Below, in pieces: positions 51,851 through 62,351 of a DNA stretch of 64,000 nt; position 1 is the first letter of the stretch, and each line of letters opens with the position of its first letter. The translations under genes were made by a program, and so were the position numbers. The notes under the pieces were generated by a model. It saw only the letters and a program-made list of their open reading frames with translations. It had not been told where the DNA came from and ran no database searches. Source of the stretch: Heyndrickxia acidicola (lineage in GTDB: Bacteria; Bacillota; Bacilli; Bacillales; Bacillaceae_C); NCBI RefSeq assembly GCF_001636425.1, contig NZ_KV440953.1, positions 4,460,001-4,524,000 on the forward strand, read 5' to 3'.

Positions 51851-52036
51851 GAGAAAGGTTACCAAAGCCGCCAAAATATCGTGTTTGGAAAATTCAATTC
51901 AGGCAAACCTAATTCTTAAATAAGGGTCATAGGATATGGAAGAGAAGGCTAAAACAATCCTAATAAATGGTTTTACATGACATCCTGAAAAGAACCATTA
52001 TAATGGAGGTACACCAACGTGATTTTTCACTAAGCA

Positions 52037-52064
52037 TGAAACAATTATAAGTATAAAACGTATA
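52037..52064 (+). promoter_or_regulatory. Sigma-W-type promoter of the yvlBCD operon
   Basis: TGAAAC at 52037-52042, a 16 bp A/T-rich spacer, and CGTATA at 52059-52064 match the extracytoplasmic-function sigma-W consensus exactly. The B. subtilis yvl operon belongs to the sigma-W regulon. Confidence 0.88.
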
Positions 52065-52095
52065 AGAGATAACGATAAATAAGGAGGAATCATCT

Positions 52096-53247
52096 ATGCA
52101 GGCAGAGCGTAAAAGGATACTGGATCTTTTAAAGGACGGAAAGCTTTCTACAGAGGAGGCTTTAACATTGCTGGAAGCCCTTGACAAAGAAGCGGGTGAA
52201 AAAGGAAATCCTGCTCCCGAGTCAAGAGCCTCCTATAAAGAAAAGGAAGAAACGTTCGAGGAGAAACAGCAGGAAGAGGAGGAATTTAGCACCCGTGAGG
52301 AAAAATATGCACGAAGCGGGAAATCCTCATTTGATGAAAAACAGTTTGCCCAATTTGCCGGGGCAAAGGATAAAATTTTGGACCTGGTCAGCACAGCTAT
52401 AAAGAAAGTCAAAGACTTTGATCTGCAGCTGAATCAATCTGTTGAATTTCCACATGTGTTCCAGCAATCGAATGCAATTGTTAACAGAGTTGATATCGAT
52501 GTGGCAAATGGACATGTAGAAGTAAAGCCGTGGGATCAGCAGGATGTTCGAATTGAATGTCAGGTTAAAGTATTTAGAACCGATGACAGGGAAGAAGCCA
52601 GAAGCACTTTTATAAAAAATAGCTATTATGCAATTGAAAATGAAAAGCTTCGTTTTACGACACAATCAAAGTGGATCAAGACAGACACAGTCGTATATCT
52701 TCCGAGGCAGACATACGAGAAAGCATCTATCCGCACCTTTAATGGACGCATTAGCGCTGACGGGATTCACGCAGAGGACATGAAGGTAAAAACCGCGAAC
52801 GGAAAAATACAGCTATCAGATGTGGAATCTGAAAAGATGGAAGCGGAAACGGCGAATGGGAAAATTACGATCATTAACAGCAAAGCGAGCAGACTTGCTG
52901 CAGAAACGATGAATGGCAGCCTTGATGTAGAAGGGAAATTTGTTTCTACGGATCTTCAAACCTTTAATGGGAATATTAATTGTACGCTTGGCGAGGAAAT
53001 GATGGACACGATTCATACAAAAGCCGTAACCGGGTCCATATCGATCTATCTGCCTGCGGATATATCCGTAGAAGGAGAATGTAAGTCTAATCTTGGAAAT
53101 TATAAAATTGATCTGGAGGGCTATGAAGTCCTGGATGAGAAAAAAGAAATTGTCCAAAAACAGCTTCGTTTTAACAGAAGCGGACATACCGAGGTGCCAG
53201 TCCATTTATTTGCAGATACAAAAACAGGTTCTATCTACATTAAGTAG
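52096..53247 (+). CDS. yvlB: YvlB-like protein with DUF4097 beta-helix domain
   Basis: A 383-residue soluble protein. Residues 1-35 form a short helical module (RKRILDLLKDGKLSTEEALTLLEAL) common to envelope-stress proteins. A charged linker rich in Glu and Lys follows to about residue 80. Residues about 130-380 hold repeated strands of the type TFNGRISADG, TANGKIQLSDV, TANGKITI, TMNGSLDVEG and TFNGNINC, the adhesin-like DUF4097 repeats found in LiaG and YvlB. AAGGAGG precedes ATG 52096, and a sigma-W promoter lies just upstream. Expected role: envelope stress response, mechanism unknown. Confidence 0.88.
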   Translation: MQAERKRILDLLKDGKLSTEEALTLLEALDKEAGEKGNPAPESRASYKEKEETFEEKQQEEEEFSTREEKYARSGKSSFDEKQFAQFAGAKDKILDLVSTAIKKVKDFDLQLNQSVEFPHVFQQSNAIVNRVDIDVANGHVEVKPWDQQDVRIECQVKVFRTDDREEARSTFIKNSYYAIENEKLRFTTQSKWIKTDTVVYLPRQTYEKASIRTFNGRISADGIHAEDMKVKTANGKIQLSDVESEKMEAETANGKITIINSKASRLAAETMNGSLDVEGKFVSTDLQTFNGNINCTLGEEMMDTIHTKAVTGSISIYLPADISVEGECKSNLGNYKIDLEGYEVLDEKKEIVQKQLRFNRSGHTEVPVHLFADTKTGSIYIK

Positions 53248-53313
53248 GCTCTCAAAAAAGGGATACATGAACCATGCTTCAGCACCAAGTAAAATTGAAA
53301 TGAGGCAAATAGT

Positions 53314-53505
53314 ATGAAACAACTTACACGGTCACGAACGAATCGAAAGCTTGCGGGAGTGTTTGGAGGATTGTCGGATTATTTCAATGTCGACGCCAAT
53401 CTATTGAGAATTGTGTTTATCCTGGTATTGGCATTCACTGCATTTGTTCCAGGCTTTCTCGTTTATGTCCTTTCTATCTTTATCATCCCTAATGAAGAGG
53501 TATAA
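53314..53505 (+). CDS. yvlC: PspC-domain membrane protein YvlC
   Basis: A 63-residue PspC-domain protein: LTRSRTNRKLAGVFGGLSDYFNVDANLLRIVFIL, then a second hydrophobic stretch and IFIIPNEE. PspC proteins are membrane partners in phage-shock-type stress responses. It lies between yvlB and yvlD, two bases before the latter, all driven by the sigma-W promoter. Confidence 0.9.
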   Translation: MKQLTRSRTNRKLAGVFGGLSDYFNVDANLLRIVFILVLAFTAFVPGFLVYVLSIFIIPNEEV

Positions 53506-53507
53506 CG

Positions 53508-53864
53508 ATGAGATGGTTATTAAGTATCTTAATTAACGCTGTCCTGTTCATCGCTATAGCGGGATATCTCCCGGGTTTTAAAGTTCATGGCTTCAGTGCT
53601 GCTTTAGAAGCAAGCTTTATTTTGTCTATATTGAACCTGCTGGTTCGTCCCATTTTAATCATTCTCACACTGCCGATTACCATTGTTACCCTCGGCTTCT
53701 TCCTGCTATTCATTAATGCCTTTACATTAGTTATAACGGATAAACTAATGGGAAGCCGCTTTGACATGACTAATTTTGGGGTCGCATTTCTGGTAGCAGT
53801 GATCATGGCAGTCGTGAACGTTGTTATTCAGCACATGTTTTTTCAATCGCGAAGCAAAAGATAA
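53508..53864 (+). CDS. yvlD: Phage holin family 4-type membrane protein YvlD
   Basis: A 118-residue protein with four hydrophobic helices. The stretch SILNLLVRPILIILTLPITIVTLGFFLLFINAF is the hallmark of the YvlD family (formerly DUF360). It is presumably an envelope-stress membrane protein; the name holin reflects similarity only. Third gene of the yvl operon, with a terminator directly behind it. Confidence 0.9.
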   Translation: MRWLLSILINAVLFIAIAGYLPGFKVHGFSAALEASFILSILNLLVRPILIILTLPITIVTLGFFLLFINAFTLVITDKLMGSRFDMTNFGVAFLVAVIMAVVNVVIQHMFFQSRSKR

Positions 53865-53898
53865 GAAAAAGGGACAGCAGGCCGCTGTCCTTTTCTTT
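53865..53898 (+). terminator. Intrinsic terminator of the yvl operon
   Basis: AAAAGGGACAGC and GCTGTCCTTTT with a five-base loop, then CTTT. Confidence 0.87.
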
Positions 53899-53971
53899 AT
53901 TTCAATTATTGATCTCCTTTCGTAGTTCTCTTCACACTTTAACCTGCTTGTCCTTGCTCACAATTCTAATG

Positions 53972-54532
53972 TTAACGCGGCTTTAAGAAATAAACCTGCG
54001 CCACTCCATCGGCAATCGCTTTTGCACAAAGTTTTTGATAGGACGGCGAGCAGAGCAATGCCTCTTCCTTTTTGTTTGTATAAAACCCGCACTCAACCAG
54101 AACCGCTGTCATGTTGGTTTCCCTCAGGACATGAAAATCCGCACGCTTTACACCTCTGTCGGCAAGGCCGGATGCTTGAATGATGCAGTGTTGTATTGCT
54201 GATGCGAGCGACAGGGCTTCCTTTGGCTTGGAAAGGTAAACAAATGTTTCGATGCCGTTTGCCTGATTCCAGTCTTTTCCGTCTCCTGCAGCATTGGCAT
54301 GAATGGAAATATAGCAATTTGCTCCAAGACGGTTTGCCAGGTTTGTACGTTTAGACAGTGGGACATCCTCTTTTTTGGAATGGGCAAAATAAACGCTCAC
54401 ATTTTGATAGGTCTCCAATATTTCACGTGTATAATCTGTAGCTGCGCTTGTAAAGCTAAACTCTTTAAGCCCATTAGGACTTCTCTTACCAGGGGTATCG
54501 GGTCCATGTCCGGCATCCAGCACAATTTTCAT
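53972..54532 (-). CDS. N-acetylmuramoyl-L-alanine amidase (Amidase_3), CwlC-like
   Basis: A 186-residue zinc amidase that cuts the bond between muramic acid and the stem peptide. Zinc ligands are His in LDAGHG, Glu in GLKEFSF and His in ISIHANA; catalytic Glu is in LVECGFYTN. It has no signal peptide and no SPOR repeat. The nearest comparison is CwlC, which lyses the mother cell wall late in sporulation, though CwlC has a C-terminal binding domain. ATG 54532 is nine bases from GGAGG; ATG 54541 adjoins it. Confidence 0.87.
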   Translation of the reverse strand: MKIVLDAGHGPDTPGKRSPNGLKEFSFTSAATDYTREILETYQNVSVYFAHSKKEDVPLSKRTNLANRLGANCYISIHANAAGDGKDWNQANGIETFVYLSKPKEALSLASAIQHCIIQASGLADRGVKRADFHVLRETNMTAVLVECGFYTNKKEEALLCSPSYQKLCAKAIADGVAQVYFLKPR

Positions 54533-54860
54533 TTCTATCATCCTCCAATCCATTTTTATTAGTCACAAAGCTGCGCCCTCAAAAATATTCGGTACAATGC
54601 TATAATAGAAATCCGGACTGTGTCAGGATACCCGGAAAGCTTTTTTATAGGGACTGGTTTTGTAGATAGTAGAAATGATAAAATAAAATGGAAATCCTAT
54701 TGGGAATTTTCAAGTTTCCAGTCGGCTGGTGCTTGAATGATTTCTGCAGCATTCGAAAAAATGCCCCAAAAGCATAGAATAAATCCTTTGATTCAGTAAA
54801 ATTTTAAGCTGGTACAAAGACAGGATATATTCATTTTTAATTTTAAGGAGGACTATCCCT
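54533..54860. promoter_or_regulatory. Intergenic region upstream of hprK with an extended -10 promoter
   Basis: TGCTATAAT at 54598-54606 is an extended -10 box reading toward hprK, about 255 bp before its start. The rest of this 330 bp stretch shows no gene, repeat or clear hairpin. Confidence 0.4.
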
Positions 54861-55787
54861 TTGGCAAAAGTTCGCGTCGAAGATATTATTAAAAAATTCA
54901 ATCTTGAGTTAGTCAGTGGAGGGGAGGGAGTCCACCGTACTATTACTACCAGCGATATCTCCCGTCCTGGACTGGAGCTTTCCGGATACTTTGAGCATTA
55001 TCCGGCTGATCGGATTCAATTGCTGGGTAGAACCGAGATATCCTTTAGTGAGCAGCTGGATTCCGTGGATCGTAAAATTCGTTTGGAAAAGATGTGCGAT
55101 GATATTACACCGGCTATCATCATCTCGAGAGACTTGGAGGTGCCGAAAGAGCTGATTGAAGCATCTGAGGAATACTCCGTACCCGTCATGCGTACACCGA
55201 TGAAAACAACCCGCTTTGTTTCAAGGTTGACCAACTATTTGGAATTCAAACTTGCACCGACTACTGCTATTCATGGTGTGCTTGTGGACATTTATGGCGT
55301 TGGGGTCTTGATTACGGGTAAAAGCGGCGTCGGAAAAAGTGAGGCAGCCCTTGAGCTTGTAAAGCGAGGCCACAGACTTGTAGCCGATGACTGTGTAGAG
55401 ATTCGCCAGGAGGATGGAGATACACTGATCGGCAATGCTCCTGAGCTGATTGAACACCTGCTTGAAATTAGAGGTCTTGGCATTATTGATGTTATGACGA
55501 TGTTTGGGGCAGGAGCTGTTCGTTCACATAAAAGGATTTCTATGATTGTCTCCCTTGAAATCTGGGATCAAAATAAACAGTATGACCGTCTGGGGCTTGA
55601 TGAAGAGAAAATGAAAATTATTGATAGTGATGTGACGAAAATTACGATTCCTGTCCGTCCTGGACGAAATATTGCCGTTCTTATTGAAGTGGCGGCAATG
55701 AATTTCCGCCTTAAAAAAATGGGGGTCAATGCTGCGCAGCAGTTTACCGAGAAGCTCGCAGATGTCATTGAAGATGGTGATAGATAA
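54861..55787 (+). CDS. hprK: HPr kinase/phosphorylase
   Basis: A 308-residue bifunctional enzyme that phosphorylates Ser46 of HPr and Crh and removes the phosphate again, setting CcpA-mediated catabolite repression. The P-loop is [10 protein letters not shown] (about residues 152-161), followed by LVADDCVEI and the family signature [11 protein letters not shown]. The N-terminal regulatory domain occupies residues 1-130. It starts with TTG 54861 behind AAGGAGG. lgt follows 82 bp later, the B. subtilis order. Confidence 0.96.
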   Translation: MAKVRVEDIIKKFNLELVSGGEGVHRTITTSDISRPGLELSGYFEHYPADRIQLLGRTEISFSEQLDSVDRKIRLEKMCDDITPAIIISRDLEVPKELIEASEEYSVPVMRTPMKTTRFVSRLTNYLEFKLAPTTAIHGVLVDIYGVGVLITGKSGVGKSEAALELVKRGHRLVADDCVEIRQEDGDTLIGNAPELIEHLLEIRGLGIIDVMTMFGAGAVRSHKRISMIVSLEIWDQNKQYDRLGLDEEKMKIIDSDVTKITIPVRPGRNIAVLIEVAAMNFRLKKMGVNAAQQFTEKLADVIEDGDR

Positions 55788-55869
55788 TCATCAAATGAGG
55801 GGATTTTAGGGGGAAAGCAGTTTGCTTGTTAAGCCTGGGAATTGCTTTGTATAGAGAGGAGAACAATCA

Positions 55870-56721
55870 ATGAATTCTGGATCACATCCGCTTAATCCCA
55901 TTGCGCTTCACTTAGGTGGACTCGAGGTGCACTGGTATGGCGTTATTATTGGCTGCGGAATTGCAATCGGTTTGATCCTGGCCATGCGGGAAGCTCAAAG
56001 AAGGGGCCTCGATAAGGATATTATCCCGGATCTTTTAATCTGGGCCATTCCGATCGCTATTATATGTGCACGTATCTATTATGTATCATTCGAGTTTCCA
56101 TATTATTCACAGCACCCAAGTGAAATCATTAAAATCTGGCACGGCGGTATTGCCATTCACGGCGGCCTCATTGGCGCAGTTATTACAGCTATTATTTTTT
56201 CAAAGATTAAAAAGATGTCCTTTTGGAAGCTTGCAGATATCACTGCGCCGAGCATCATTCTTGCGCAAGGTATTGGACGCTGGGGAAATTTCATGAATCA
56301 GGAAGCCCATGGCGGGGAAGTCAGCCGTCAATTTCTTGAGAATTTGCATTTGCCGGCATTTATTATTAACCAAATGGATATTAACGGCCATTATTATCAT
56401 CCAACCTTTTTGTATGAGTCTGTTTGGGATGTAGCTGGTTTTATCATTTTAATCCTTTTAAGAAATAAAGCTAATCTGCGTAGAGGAGAGGTTTTTTTAA
56501 GCTATCTGGTTTGGTATTCAATCGGCCGCTTCTTTATTGAGGGTATGCGTACGGACAGCTTGATGCTGACAAGCTTTTTACGGATTGCACAAGTGGTATC
56601 CATTGTGTTGATTGTTGTGGGTACCGTCCTGATTATCGTTAGGAGGAAAACGGGTATGGCGGCTGAGCCGTATCGGAATGATTCTATTGAAGCTGCCGAA
56701 AAGGCACCGACTAATCCATAA
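55870..56721 (+). CDS. lgt: Prolipoprotein diacylglyceryl transferase
   Basis: A 283-residue membrane enzyme that adds diacylglycerol to the lipobox cysteine of lipoproteins, such as the PstS and sortase encoded earlier. The signature [13 protein letters not shown] and [13 protein letters not shown], with the conserved Arg and the catalytic His, are clear; seven hydrophobic helices are visible. The C-terminus is short and charged. Start at ATG 55870 behind AGAGGAG. Terminator follows. Confidence 0.96.
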   Translation: MNSGSHPLNPIALHLGGLEVHWYGVIIGCGIAIGLILAMREAQRRGLDKDIIPDLLIWAIPIAIICARIYYVSFEFPYYSQHPSEIIKIWHGGIAIHGGLIGAVITAIIFSKIKKMSFWKLADITAPSIILAQGIGRWGNFMNQEAHGGEVSRQFLENLHLPAFIINQMDINGHYYHPTFLYESVWDVAGFIILILLRNKANLRRGEVFLSYLVWYSIGRFFIEGMRTDSLMLTSFLRIAQVVSIVLIVVGTVLIIVRRKTGMAAEPYRNDSIEAAEKAPTNP

Positions 56722-56730
56722 TTTTAGAGT

Positions 56731-56757
56731 AGAAACTGGCATATGCCGGTTTCTTTT
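56731..56757 (+). terminator. Intrinsic terminator after lgt
   Basis: AGAAACTGGCATATGCCGGT continues into TTCT, giving a near-perfect palindrome that is followed by TTTA. Confidence 0.75.
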
Positions 56758-56860
56758 ATTTTGGCAGATGATGTGAAAGGATTCTGCATTAATCAACTTT
56801 AGTTACCGGTCAACATGAGATTTAAGATAGATATGGCAAGTGCCCTAATCATTCCTGCTG

Positions 56861-57275
56861 GTTGATTTACGCTGCAGGCACTCGCTTTCCGCGGGGCGAT
56901 TGTGGAGCCTCCTCGTCGCTGCGCTCCTGCGGGGTCTCCCCAAATTCGCTGATCCCGCAGGAGTCTCGTGCCTTCTGCTTCAATCAACATTGGTTTGAGT
57001 CCTTACTTCAGACTCTAATTGAGTTATGGGGAGTGCTCCGGTCACCCTGCTGGTTGATTTACGCTGCAGGCACTCGCTTTCCGCGGGGCGATTGTGGAGC
57101 CTCCTCGTCGCTGTGCTCCTGCAGGGTCTCCCCAAATTCTCTGATCCCGCAGGAGTCTCGTGCCATCCGCTCCAATCAACTTTGGATATCAATCTATATT
57201 GGGATATAAGAGAGAAGTGGGAAGTGCCCTGGTCATCCTGCAGGTTGGTTTTGGCGCAGCACCTCCAATTGCAGC
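56861..57275. repeat. Family B repeat group between lgt and ppaX: two full and one broken copy
   Basis: Copies at 56861-56988 and 57053-57180 (192 bp between starts) and a fragment at 57244-57275. Orientation is as at 29.2 kb. Elements are nearly identical to each other (for example GGGGCGATTGTGGAGCCTCC in both), so the duplication is recent. In B. subtilis lgt and ppaX are cotranscribed; here the repeats and a terminator separate them. Confidence 0.88.
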
Positions 57276-57365
57276 AAGTTTTACGATCAGAGACTTTGTT
57301 TTTTTATGGTAAAAGTTTTATCATAAGGGAAGATATCAACAAAGATTAAAGGAAGGTACATAGAA

Positions 57366-58019
57366 ATGGACAGAAAAATAACAACAGTGCTTTTTGATTT
57401 AGACGGAACGCTTATTGATACGAATGAATTGATCATCCAATCCTTTTTACATACGTTAAATCATTATTATCCTGAAAAATATGCAAGAGAGGATGTACTG
57501 CCATTTATGGGGCCGACTTTAGCTGAAACCTTTACCTCTATTGCCCCGGAAATGGTGGAAGCGATGATTCAGCGCTACAGAATGTTTAACCATGCTCAGC
57601 ATGATTCGCTGGTGAAGGAATTTGAGGGTGTCTTTGAAACGGTAAAATCCTTAAAAGAGAGCGGATATAAGCTTGCCATTGTTTCTACTAAAATTGGTGA
57701 AACTGTGATGAAGGGACTTAAGCTTACACAGCTGGATCAATTTTTTGATGTGGTGATCTCCCTTGACGAGGTGGTTCATGCAAAGCCTCATCCCGAGCCT
57801 TTGCAAAAGGCATTAGAACAGCTTGACTCGAAGCCGGAGGAATCCATCATGGTGGGAGACAGCAAGCATGATATTCTTGGAGGTAAGAATGCGGGTACGC
57901 TTACAGCAGGGGTAGCTTGGTCTGCAAAGGGAAGAGAGTATATTGCTAGCTTTGAACCGGATTTTATCCTTGAAAAAATGAGTGACATTCTCGAATATCT
58001 TAACGTGGAGCATGCATGA
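57366..58019 (+). CDS. ppaX: Pyrophosphatase PpaX
   Basis: A 217-residue HAD-superfamily hydrolase that splits the pyrophosphate released by HPrK phosphorylase activity. Motif I is [12 protein letters not shown], motif II VSTK, motif III KPHPEP and motif [18 protein letters not shown]. The helical cap lies between residues 20 and 85. It has an AAAGGAAGG site. Position after hprK-lgt and before yvoF is the B. subtilis order, and its stop overlaps the yvoF start as ATGA. Confidence 0.94.
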   Translation: MDRKITTVLFDLDGTLIDTNELIIQSFLHTLNHYYPEKYAREDVLPFMGPTLAETFTSIAPEMVEAMIQRYRMFNHAQHDSLVKEFEGVFETVKSLKESGYKLAIVSTKIGETVMKGLKLTQLDQFFDVVISLDEVVHAKPHPEPLQKALEQLDSKPEESIMVGDSKHDILGGKNAGTLTAGVAWSAKGREYIASFEPDFILEKMSDILEYLNVEHA

Positions 58020-58552
58020 GAAGGACCCGGCGATATCCTGTAACAGGGGCTAATTCATTATGGCATGTATACAAGACGGTTCCTTTTTTTAAGGTTGTGA
58101 AAAACTTTATCGTGATTCAGGCAGCAAGATATACGCCTTCATTAGCGATGAAAAACTGGATGTACAGAAGGTTTCTCCGTATGAAAGTGGGAGAGCAAAC
58201 TTCCTTTGCGCTGATGGTGATGCCGGATGTAATGTTTCCTGAGAAAATAACAGTGGGACGCAATACCGTTATTGGCTATAACACCACGATTTTAGCCCAT
58301 GAATATTTAATTCAGGAATATCGGCTGGGGGATGTGAAAATTGGAAGCGAAGTCATGATTGGAGCGAATTCGACGATTCTGCCGGGAGTGGAAATAGGAG
58401 ACGGTGCCATTATTTCGGCAGGCACTCTCGTTCACAGGGATGTGCCTGCAGGAGCTTTCGTTGGAGGCAACCCGATGAAGATTATTTATACAGCAGAAGA
58501 AATGAAAGCACGCCAAAACTGTTTGCCGGGTAATGAAAACCGCCGTTCCTAA
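58016..58552 (+). CDS. yvoF: Hexapeptide-repeat acyltransferase YvoF
   Basis: A 178-residue left-handed beta-helix protein. Hexapeptide turns are visible as [18 protein letters not shown] and [51 protein letters not shown], ending in the substrate-lid form GGNPMK typical of O-acetyltransferases. The acceptor is unknown. It overlaps ppaX by four bases, so the two are coupled. Confidence 0.88.
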   Translation: MRRTRRYPVTGANSLWHVYKTVPFFKVVKNFIVIQAARYTPSLAMKNWMYRRFLRMKVGEQTSFALMVMPDVMFPEKITVGRNTVIGYNTTILAHEYLIQEYRLGDVKIGSEVMIGANSTILPGVEIGDGAIISAGTLVHRDVPAGAFVGGNPMKIIYTAEEMKARQNCLPGNENRRS

Positions 58553-58646
58553 TGCTTGTGGCAGGGACCTGATAAAATAACTATCATTGCCTGTTAATCA
58601 TTGGGGGATTCTATGTTATACTACAATAACCAAGGCTGTTTTAAAA

Positions 58647-58778
58647 AGGCTGTTCTCGCATCCATTGTTGCTTTTTGTACATTGGACATGGGATTTTTTT
58701 TGCCCAATTTGCAGAAGCCGGCATAGGGGATTTTGCTGGTTTATCTGCACGTCATGCAACTAAGCTTTGAAAAAGCCT
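58647..58778. mobile_element. Decayed family C element before yvcD
   Basis: The left end AGGCTGTTCTCGCATCCATT and the right end GCAACTAAGCTTTGAAAAAG followed by CCT keep the family's ends, but the inner core is lost or strongly changed and no target duplication is seen. Confidence 0.55.
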
Positions 58779-58811
58779 TAATCAATCATGTTTCATTTGT
58801 GAGGGACTTTT

Positions 58812-60323
58812 ATGTTTAAAGACTCAAAAGCCATTCAGGAAAAGGGTGTAGTCGTTTCCTTTTTACCAACAGGTGAATATTACTTTAATAAAGGAATCAA
58901 TGCCTATCACCGCCATGACCTGAAAAAAGCGAAAAAATACTTGCAGCGTGCAGCGCAGCTTGAGCCCTTTGAGCCCATGATTGCCTGCCAGCTTGCATTA
59001 GTCTATATGCATTTAGAGGAATATCAAAAATCGAATGACCTGCTTCATTCCATCCTGAAAGAGCTTGATCCAAGGATGTCGGAATGCCACTATTTCATGG
59101 CTAATAATTACGCTGAATTAGGGCTGTTTGGTGATGCCCATAAGCATGCCAAAATATATCTGGAACAGGATCCGCTTGGGGAATTTACCGAAGAGGCAGA
59201 GGATTTGATTTATATCATAAATACAGAGGAAGCCGGCGACTACCCGATAGACGACCAGGATGAGCTTATTGTCCAGCAGGAAAAAGCCAGAGAATTACTT
59301 GAATCCGGAAATTTCGGCAAAGCGATAGAAATTCTTCAGGAAATCATTCAAAGCTATCCTGATTACTGGTCAGCCTACAATAATTTAGCTCTCGGATATT
59401 TTTATCTCGGTGATATGGATAAAGCAGCGGGAGTTTTGGAAGATCTTCTGAAGAAAAATCCTGGCAATTTGCATGCTCTTTGCAATATTGCTGTTTTTCT
59501 CTACCATCAGCGCCGTGACGAGGAACTGGACGAGCTTCTGGAAGGATTGGCAAAGGTACAGCCCATCCTTATTGAACATCAGTATAAGCTGGGAGCGACC
59601 TTTGCGCTTCTTGGCCAGTACGAACAATCCTACATGTGGCTTAATAAGCTGAGAAGAATGGGGTTTGATGGTGATGCAGGTTTCTATTACTGGTACTCCA
59701 TTTCTGCATACCATACAGGACACAGGCTGGCTGCTGAAAATGCCTGGAAAATCCTTTTGGAAATAAGTCCGGAAAAAGAAGGCCACGAACCATGGAATGA
59801 GAAAAGGTCCAGGGATGCAGGGTTTGAAGGCCATATTACCTCGATTTTAAAAAAGTTAAAAAGTGAATATATGGAGGAAAGGCTTTTTGGCATTTTTCTG
59901 TTGTCTTTATCCCGCAAAAAGCAGGATATCATAGCCCATCCAGACTTCAAACAGCTGGACGAGTTCACTTTGACGGAAAAAATCTATTTGGCCAATGTCC
60001 TTGACGCCAATATTAAGGACCATTTTGATCCGGATGGAAACATTGCAAAGGGCCATCAAATTGCATTGAAGCTTTATGAGCAGCACCAGCCGGTAAGTTC
60101 CTTTTTCTCGGGGCTCTTCCTGATGTGGTTCTCGATCTTTTTGCAGGCTCTTAAGGAAGGCCGGTCTTTTTCGAATGAGAGGGCTTGTGCAGCAGCTGTA
60201 GAGTACGAATGGTACAAGCTGCGCGGCGAGAAAAAAACGCAGCAGGAGATAGCTGGAATGTACCAAATTTCTGCTTCTACACTGCAAAAATACGTCAAGC
60301 TGATAAAGGATTTGTATCAGTGA
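58812..60323 (+). CDS. yvcD: TPR-repeat protein YvcD
   Basis: A 503-residue cytoplasmic protein made largely of tetratricopeptide helices: for example YFNKGINAYHRHDLKKAKKYLQRAAQLEP near the start and AYNNLALGYFYLGDMDKAAGVLEDLLKKNP near residue 195. The final 35 residues (EKKTQQEIAGMYQISASTLQKYVKLIKDL) look like a helix-turn-helix. It resembles B. subtilis YvcD in place and layout. Function not known; a protein or nucleic acid adaptor is possible. Confidence 0.85.
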   Translation: MFKDSKAIQEKGVVVSFLPTGEYYFNKGINAYHRHDLKKAKKYLQRAAQLEPFEPMIACQLALVYMHLEEYQKSNDLLHSILKELDPRMSECHYFMANNYAELGLFGDAHKHAKIYLEQDPLGEFTEEAEDLIYIINTEEAGDYPIDDQDELIVQQEKARELLESGNFGKAIEILQEIIQSYPDYWSAYNNLALGYFYLGDMDKAAGVLEDLLKKNPGNLHALCNIAVFLYHQRRDEELDELLEGLAKVQPILIEHQYKLGATFALLGQYEQSYMWLNKLRRMGFDGDAGFYYWYSISAYHTGHRLAAENAWKILLEISPEKEGHEPWNEKRSRDAGFEGHITSILKKLKSEYMEERLFGIFLLSLSRKKQDIIAHPDFKQLDEFTLTEKIYLANVLDANIKDHFDPDGNIAKGHQIALKLYEQHQPVSSFFSGLFLMWFSIFLQALKEGRSFSNERACAAAVEYEWYKLRGEKKTQQEIAGMYQISASTLQKYVKLIKDLYQ

Positions 60324-60365
60324 GCAAATCTGTGGACGAAGAACCATTCGTCTTATAGGATGTAG

Positions 60366-61394
<1,029 letters not shown>

Positions 61395-61809
61395 AAAGTG
61401 CAAAGTTTTCCAAAACGTAATTCGCTCTTAACCTTGTTGTAATCGAAGTGAAACAAAAATGGGCTATTATATAAATATGAAATTGACCCCCTTTTTTAAA
61501 TAAAGACCCCTTTTGAGCACAGGTGTTATGCCTGTGCTATTTTTTTGGTTTATAACAATAAGCGGTTCAGCTGTTATTAGCTGATTTTTTGAATGAATGC
61601 CGGTGAATTATAAAATTGCGTTCATTGTTAGCCATTATGAAAAATAGTATAATATAAGGATAAGAATAAAGTGGGAGAAGTGTGAATAGCACTCTATACA
61701 GTAGAGTCAGGAACGATATGTTCTTTTTCCTGCTGCAAGGAGAGAATGAACTGATTTCTTCTCTGATATCTTATCTATAGTTATTTTTACTGAATACGGG
61801 GTGGATGTT
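61395..61809. terminator. Gap after trxB with an intrinsic terminator at 61516-61547
   Basis: AGCACAGG and CCTGTGCT with a seven-base loop followed by ATTTTTTT ends trxB, though it lies 120 bp from the stop. The remaining bases to the next start include an A/T-rich stretch with TATAAT near 61650 that may be the yvcI promoter. No gene or repeat is seen. Confidence 0.7.
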
Positions 61810-62268
61810 ATGCAGCGCGTGACGAACTGTGTTTTTATACATGATGAAAAGGTCTTGCTCTTGCAAAAACCGCGGCGGGGCTGGTGGGTGGCTCCTGGCG
61901 GGAAGATGGAACAGGGCGAGTCCATTCGCGAGGCTGTTATTAGAGAATACAGAGAAGAGACAGGCATTTATTTGCGCCAGCCCTCGCTAAAAGGTGTTTT
62001 CACGTTTGTTATTAAGGATGGGGCAGAAATTGTTTCGGAATGGATGATGTTTACGTTTATTGCGAACAGCGGAGACGGAGCCCAATTTGATCAATCTGAT
62101 GAAGGAAAGCTTTCATGGCATTCCATTCAAAACTTGAAGGATTTGGAGATGGCAGAAGGCGATTATCATATTCTTGATTATGTGATACATGGTAAAGGAA
62201 TGATTTATGGAAACTTTACGTATACGCCTGATTTTGAGCTTTTATCCTACCGCTTAGACCCTAGCTAA
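61810..62268 (+). CDS. yvcI: Nudix hydrolase YvcI
   Basis: A 152-residue Nudix protein. The Nudix box begins at GGKMEQGESIREAVI and ends REYREETGI, with all glutamates in place. The opening MQRVTNCVFIHDEKVLLLQKPRRGWWVAPGG matches YvcI/MutT-like members that hydrolyse nucleoside diphosphate compounds. ATG 61810 follows GGGGTGG; an in-frame GTG at 61801 overlaps that site. It precedes rapZ by about 80 bp, the conserved order. Confidence 0.92.
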   Translation: MQRVTNCVFIHDEKVLLLQKPRRGWWVAPGGKMEQGESIREAVIREYREETGIYLRQPSLKGVFTFVIKDGAEIVSEWMMFTFIANSGDGAQFDQSDEGKLSWHSIQNLKDLEMAEGDYHILDYVIHGKGMIYGNFTYTPDFELLSYRLDPS

Positions 62269-62351
62269 GGGTGCTAACCAATCAGGGCCCAGCCACAGTA
62301 TAGACATCGACAGAAATATGCGGAAAAAAATGCATTCATGGGGGAATGGAA

